From: Bog-532 sp963732345
GTDB taxonomy: Bacteria; Actinomycetota; Actinomycetes; Streptosporangiales; Streptosporangiaceae
NCBI GenBank assembly: GCA_963732345.1
Contig: CAVSZI010000018.1
Coordinates: forward strand, 372,001 to 436,000
Length of the DNA stretch: 64,000 nucleotides
Direction: 5' to 3'
Shown piece by piece: positions 60,746 to 64,000 of the stretch. The notes under the pieces were generated by a model. The model had not been told where the DNA came from. It did no database searches and was given only the letters and a program-made list of their open reading frames with translations. Within the stretch, counting starts at the first letter, position 1. The number at the start of each line of letters is the position of its first letter. A program made the translations under genes and the position numbers.

Positions 60746-62674
60746 CTATCCGCGAGTTATCCGCGCCGGCCGTGGGGGTGGCGCCGCCGGGTCTGTGGCG
60801 TGGCCGGGTCCCGGGACCGCCCCGGCGCTCCCGTTCGTTTCGGCGCCGAACCCGTTAGGCTCCGCATCATGTCCGTTAGGCAAGCCAGCGCGCCCGCTTG
60901 CCTGGACGCCGTGCGCGCGGGCTGAGGCGCCATTCCCATGCGTGGCCGGAGCCGCGGCGGCCGGCGGTCCGGCAGCCGGCGCTCCGGCGGCCGTGGGTGC
61001 CCTCGCGGAGCTGGGCTCCTCGTAGTAGAACTGCTTGCCACGCAGCAGGGAGACCATGGCGCCGATGAACGACATGATGGCGGCGGCGGTGAAGACGATC
61101 ACCAGGCCATGGTGGAACGGCGCCGAGATGACGTCCGGGAAGAACTGCTTGCCGGTGAGTGCGCCCACCTGCTTGGCGGACAGTTTGCTCAGCACCCCGG
61201 TCGGGTCGAGCAGGTTGTGGATCGGGTTGTAGCCGAGCAGTGCCGCGAACAGCGTGCTGACCGGGGGCAGGTGGGCCACCTTGGACGCGATGGCCAGCGG
61301 CACGCCCTGGCTGTGCAGCCCGGCGGTCAGCGTCCGGGGCAGGGTGTTCGCGAGGCCGGCCACCATCAGTGAGAAGAAGATGCCGATCGACAGCGCCATC
61401 CCGGAGTTCTGGAAGGTGGACCGCATGCCGGAGGCGGAGCCACGGCGGTAGGCCGGCACGCTGCTCATGATCGCGGATGTGTTCGGCGAGGCGAACAGTC
61501 CGGAGCCGACGCCGTTGAGGAAGATCAGCGTGCCGAAGACCCAGTAGGGGAAGACGATCGGCAGCAGCATCAGGCCGATGAACGCGCAGGTGGCTACCAG
61601 CAGCCCCGTCGTCGCGAACAGGCGCTGGCCGTAGCGGTCGGACAGCCACCCGGAGATGGGCCCCGCGATCAGGAAGCCCGCGGTCAGCGGCAGCATGTAG
61701 ATGCCCGCCCACAGGGGGGTGTCGGCATAGTTGTAGCCGTGCAGCGGCAGCCAGATGCCCGCGAGCCAGATGACCAGCATGAACTGCAGGCCGCCGCGGG
61801 CGATCGCGCCGAGCAGGGAGGCCACGTTGCCGGCCGCGAAGGCCCGGATCCGGAAGAGCCGCATGTCGAACATCGGCTCGGGGATCCCGTTCTCGATGTA
61901 GCAGAAAAGCACGAGCAGAACGACGCCGAGGGCGAGGCCGCCCAGGACCCACGGGTTCGTCCAGCCGGTGGCACTCCCGCCGTAGGGCTGGATGCCGTAG
62001 GTAATCGCGACGAGCAGCAGCCCGGCCCCCAGGGCGAACGTGGCGTTGCCCAGCCAGTCGATCCTGGCGCGCCGCGTGGTGGCGATCTCATGCAGGCTGA
62101 GGTACGCCCACACCGTGCCGAACACGCCGATGGGCACGTTGATCCAGAACACTGCGCGCCAGTCCCAGGCGGCCAGCAGCCCGCCGAGCAGCAGCCCGAC
62201 GAACTGGCCCGAGATGCCGGCGATCTGGTTGATGCCGAGCGCCATGCCGCGCTTGTTGGCCGGGAACGCGTCGGTCAGGATGGCGGCCGAGTTCGCCATC
62301 AGCATCGCGCCGCCGAACGCCTGGACGATACGGAAGCCGATCAGCCACAGCGCGCCGCCGCCGCCGAGCAACGGGTCCAGGGACAGCGCGATGGACGCGA
62401 TCGTGAACACGACGAAGCCCAGGTTGTAGATCTTGACCCGGCCGAACATGTCGCCCAGCCGGCCCAGCGTCACCACCAGGACCGCCTGGACCAGCAGGTA
62501 CCCGATGATCATCCACAGCAGGTAGCTGATGTTGCCCGGCGAGAGCGGGTTGAGGTGAATACCGCGGAAGATGGCGGGCATCGCGATGATCACGATCGAG
62601 GCGTCGATGGTGGCCATCGTCATGCTGAGCGTGGTGTTGGACAGCGTGATCCACTTGTAGGCGCCGCTCTTCAT
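60746..62674 (-). CDS. MFS drug exporter with long cytoplasmic tail
   Basis: 642 aa, DHA2-like 14-helix exporter: begins KWITLSNTTLSMTMATIDASIVIIAMPAIF, motif A is LGRLGDMFGRVKIYNLG, motif C is around GISGQFVGLLLGGLLAAWDWRAVFWINVPIGVFG. An extracytoplasmic loop of ~60 residues lies before the last helix. The final ~90 residues are Ala/Pro/Gly/Asn-rich and cytoplasmic, unusual in length. The ATG at 62674 is preceded by a ~160-nt leader. The operator core TAGTTGT-N5-AACAA sits at 62831-62850, matching the site of the MFS-MarR operon. Confidence 0.92.
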   Translation of the reverse strand: MKSGAYKWITLSNTTLSMTMATIDASIVIIAMPAIFRGIHLNPLSPGNISYLLWMIIGYLLVQAVLVVTLGRLGDMFGRVKIYNLGFVVFTIASIALSLDPLLGGGGALWLIGFRIVQAFGGAMLMANSAAILTDAFPANKRGMALGINQIAGISGQFVGLLLGGLLAAWDWRAVFWINVPIGVFGTVWAYLSLHEIATTRRARIDWLGNATFALGAGLLLVAITYGIQPYGGSATGWTNPWVLGGLALGVVLLVLFCYIENGIPEPMFDMRLFRIRAFAAGNVASLLGAIARGGLQFMLVIWLAGIWLPLHGYNYADTPLWAGIYMLPLTAGFLIAGPISGWLSDRYGQRLFATTGLLVATCAFIGLMLLPIVFPYWVFGTLIFLNGVGSGLFASPNTSAIMSSVPAYRRGSASGMRSTFQNSGMALSIGIFFSLMVAGLANTLPRTLTAGLHSQGVPLAIASKVAHLPPVSTLFAALLGYNPIHNLLDPTGVLSKLSAKQVGALTGKQFFPDVISAPFHHGLVIVFTAAAIMSFIGAMVSLLRGKQFYYEEPSSARAPTAAGAPAAGPPAAAAPATHGNGASARAHGVQASGRAGLPNGHDAEPNGFGAETNGSAGAVPGPGHATDPAAPPPRPARITRG

Positions 62675-62830
62675 GCGGCCGCGGCTGTCTGTCTCGCCGG
62701 CCGCCCGCCTGCTTGCCTGGGTACTTGCCCGGCGCTACCCGTATGCCCGGCACCGGTCCGGTGCCCGTCGCCCGCCGTCGCGTGTCCTTGTTCCGCCGAT
62801 TTCCGCACGTCTCCCAAGCATAGCCCCAGA

Positions 62831-62850
62831 CAGTTGTTTGATCACAACTA
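62831..62850 (-). promoter_or_regulatory. MarR-type operator upstream of the second MFS gene
   Basis: On the minus strand TAGTTGT-GATCA-AACAACTG, an inverted repeat with 6-bp arms (AGTTGT / ACAACT). TTGTGA inside it could be a -35 for TATGCT at 62817-62822 (19-nt spacing). It shares TAGTTGT-N5-AACAA with 52511-52527. Confidence 0.6.
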
Positions 62851-62858
62851 TTTGCCAT

Positions 62859-62915
62859 GCGAACGGCTTGGCCGCTGACGGTGCGAACGGCTTGGCCGCT
62901 GACGGTGCGAACGGC
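62859..62915. repeat. 24-bp tandem repeat
   Basis: Two exact copies of a 24-bp unit starting GCGAACGGCTTGGCCGCTGA (62859-62882, 62883-62906) and a partial third, at the 3' side of the integrase remnant. Confidence 0.88.
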
Positions 62916-62935
62916 GCGGCCGCTGGCCAGCCGGC

Positions 62936-63095
62936 GGGTCGGGTCGGCGGTCAGCCAGCCCTGGTCTGCCCAGAACTCCGCGGTGGAGCGCAATGCGTCC
63001 AGGTGCCGGTTGAAGGTCGCGGCGGCGCGGTCGCTCCACTCGCCAGTGAACCATTCCGTCAGCCGCTCGATGTTGTCCTCGTCGTCGAGGCGTGC
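62936..63095 (-). pseudogene. remnant of a site-specific integrase (N-terminal core-binding domain)
   Basis: The minus-strand frame reads LDDEDNIERLTEWFTGEWSD, RAAATFNRHLDALRSTAEFW and ADQGWLTADPTRRLASGR, matching the SAM-like core-binding domain of phage-type tyrosine recombinases. No start is present. Coding traces upstream (YRRAADYGQLDAVARHA, ~63096-63150) are in a different frame, and the catalytic domain is absent: after the fragment come 24-bp repeats and the MFS leader. A dead mobile-element trace. Confidence 0.55.
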
Positions 63096-63286
63096 CGGGC
63101 GACGGCGTCGAGCTGGCCGTAGTCCGCGGCCCGCCTGTAGCCCGTAACCACCCGGCGCCGGTCGCCAGCGTTGCCGCGACGCCCGCCCTGCCCCACGGGC
63201 CCTGCTTGCGTTCCATCGCGCCCCGCCTCCCCACTGTGAGGTGGATGGCCTTCCCCGCTGCTCCCGCCTGCCGGGCCGACCCGGTG

Positions 63287-63316
63287 TTGACTACTTGCCA
63301 AGCACCGGGATACGGT
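63287..63316 (+). promoter_or_regulatory. promoter of the amino-acid permease
   Basis: TTGACT (63287-63292), an 18-bp spacer and TACGGT (63311-63316), about 50 nt upstream of the GTG start. Confidence 0.5.
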
Positions 63317-63369
63317 CACGAACGGATTTGCGGTGATTTCCGGCATTTCGGTGCGACCGGAGGTGCCTG

Positions 63370-64000
63370 GTGGCGGCTCAGCCCAATGAGGGGCATCTTC
63401 AGCCTGTCGAGCCTGCCGGGACGGTCGGGGCCGAGGAGTTGCACCGGGGCCTGAAAGAGCGGCACATCCAGATGATCGCCATCGGCGGGGCGATCGGGGT
63501 GGGCCTGTTCCTCGGTTCGGCATCGGCGATCCAGAAGGCCGGCCCGTCGCTGCTGCTGTCGTATGCGGTGGCCGGCGTGGTGATCTTCCTGATCATGCGC
63601 GCGCTGGGTGAGCTGTTGCTTTACCGGCCGGTGTCGGGCGCGTTCGCCACGTATGCGGAGGAGTTCGTCGGTCCCTGGGCGGGTTTCGTCACGGCCTGGA
63701 CGTACTGGCTGATGTGGGTGGTGATCGCCATGGCGGAGATCACCGCGGTCGGTATCTACGTCCAGTTCTGGTTTCCCAGCGTGCCGCAGTGGCTCCCGGC
63801 GCTGATCGCCCTGATGGTGCTGTTCGGGGTGAATCTGATCGCGGTCGGGCTGTTCGGCGAGTTCGAGTTCTGGTTCGCGATGATCAAGGTAGTCACGATC
63901 ATCGCGATGATCCTTCTTGGCCTGGCGATCATCATCTTCGGGCTCAGAAAGGGCGCATCGTTTACGAATCTGTGGTCACACGGCGGGTTTTTCCCCAAGG
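63370..64000 (+). CDS. amino-acid permease (APC superfamily, AAT family), 3' end outside window
   Basis: First 210 codons of a proton-coupled amino-acid importer. GTG at 63370 with GGAGG 6 nt upstream. A ~30-residue cytoplasmic start is followed by ELHRGLKERHIQMIAIGGAIGVGLFLGS, the diagnostic first helix of AroP/LysP/GabP/CycA-type permeases. Further helices follow (LLLSYAVAGVVIFLIMRALGELLLYRPVSGAFATYAEEFVGPWAGF, ITAVGIYVQFWFPSVPQWLP). Substrate specificity cannot be given from this half. Confidence 0.92.
   Translation, partial: MAAQPNEGHLQPVEPAGTVGAEELHRGLKERHIQMIAIGGAIGVGLFLGSASAIQKAGPSLLLSYAVAGVVIFLIMRALGELLLYRPVSGAFATYAEEFVGPWAGFVTAWTYWLMWVVIAMAEITAVGIYVQFWFPSVPQWLPALIALMVLFGVNLIAVGLFGEFEFWFAMIKVVTIIAMILLGLAIIIFGLRKGASFTNLWSHGGFFPK

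Larger units (their letters stand above)
62675..63369. other. intergenic region between MFS exporter and amino-acid permease
   Basis: 695 bp. From left: MFS leader, operator (62831-62850), 24-bp repeats, integrase remnant, then ~200 bp with no recognised gene, and the permease promoter near 63287-63316. Confidence 0.5.

Noticed and set aside
1..64000. tRNA, rRNA or riboswitch genes
   Set aside because: No CCA-ended cloverleaf, rRNA core sequence or known riboswitch motif was recognised by eye; a covariance-model scan would decide.

Overview
The window is a very GC-rich actinobacterial chromosome segment. The evidence is the codon bias, the SUF operon headed by a SufR-type Fe-S repressor, the classical menaquinone genes, ECF41/SigJ-type and HrdB-type sigma factors, acVLRF1, DUF3040 and Rv2578c-type radical SAM proteins. 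It reads like a filamentous or soil actinomycete; the genus cannot be fixed from sequence alone. No rRNA, tRNA or CRISPR array was seen. The gene order zwf-tal-tkt / ctaA / ABC exporter / sufR-sufBD-Rieske-sufC-sufS-sufU-sufT is the familiar actinobacterial arrangement, also found in Mycobacterium, so the left 19 kb is core chromosome.

Layout. 0-5 kb (minus): oxidative and non-oxidative pentose phosphate genes (zwf cut by the window edge and frameshifted, tal, tkt). 5-11.7 kb (minus): haem A synthase, a secreted seven-bladed YVTN propeller, an ABC-2 exporter with an overlapping EamA exporter, and a membrane-inserted metallophosphoesterase. 12-19.1 kb (plus): the SUF operon. 19-24.6 kb: methyltransferases, CsbD, a TetR/membrane-protein divergon and a mannitol-type dehydrogenase. 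24.7-30 kb (plus): acVLRF1 peptidyl-tRNA hydrolase, an ABC-F ATPase with a leader that looks like a translational attenuator, a small HTH protein and an ABC exporter. 30-36.4 kb: sulfotransferase, lipoprotein, an SsuABC-like sulfonate-type importer, an SMP-30 lactonase and a decayed region. 36.4-42.3 kb: thrS, methyltransferase, fdhD, a repeat cluster and a principal-type sigma factor. 42.3-49.6 kb: menE, menC, menD and menF, interrupted by an ECF41 sigma factor facing a deazaflavin-type oxidoreductase. 49.7-57 kb: radical SAM protein, DUF3040, an MFS-MarR operon, a Crp/Fnr regulator and envelope proteins. 57-60.3 kb (minus): the ATP-grasp / alpha-E / transglutaminase trio. 60.5-64 kb: FmdB zinc ribbon, a second MFS pump, an integrase remnant and an amino-acid permease cut by the window edge.

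Most striking observations. (1) Upstream of the ABC-F gene, a six-codon leaderless ORF carries an 8-nt sequence that is an exact complement of the ABC-F ribosome-binding site, and a 10-bp hairpin lies between them; this looks like antibiotic-responsive translational attenuation. (2) A dispersed palindromic repeat occurs at 25.5 kb, where it has been read into the C terminus of acVLRF1, and at 40.5 kb, where it carries a perfect 42-bp palindrome. (3) Two MFS pump genes 10 kb apart share an operator-like motif, TAGTTGT-N5-AACAA, and one of them is co-transcribed with a MarR gene. (4) At least five genes (zwf, tetR, sigJ-like, the deazaflavin oxidoreductase and menF) need a one-base correction each. 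Three of these fall within 1 kb, which suggests sequence error or local decay. (5) In-frame minisatellites (12, 15 and 18 bp units) sit at the ends of many genes, and many genes start 6-9 nt after a -10 box, as expected for leaderless mRNAs.
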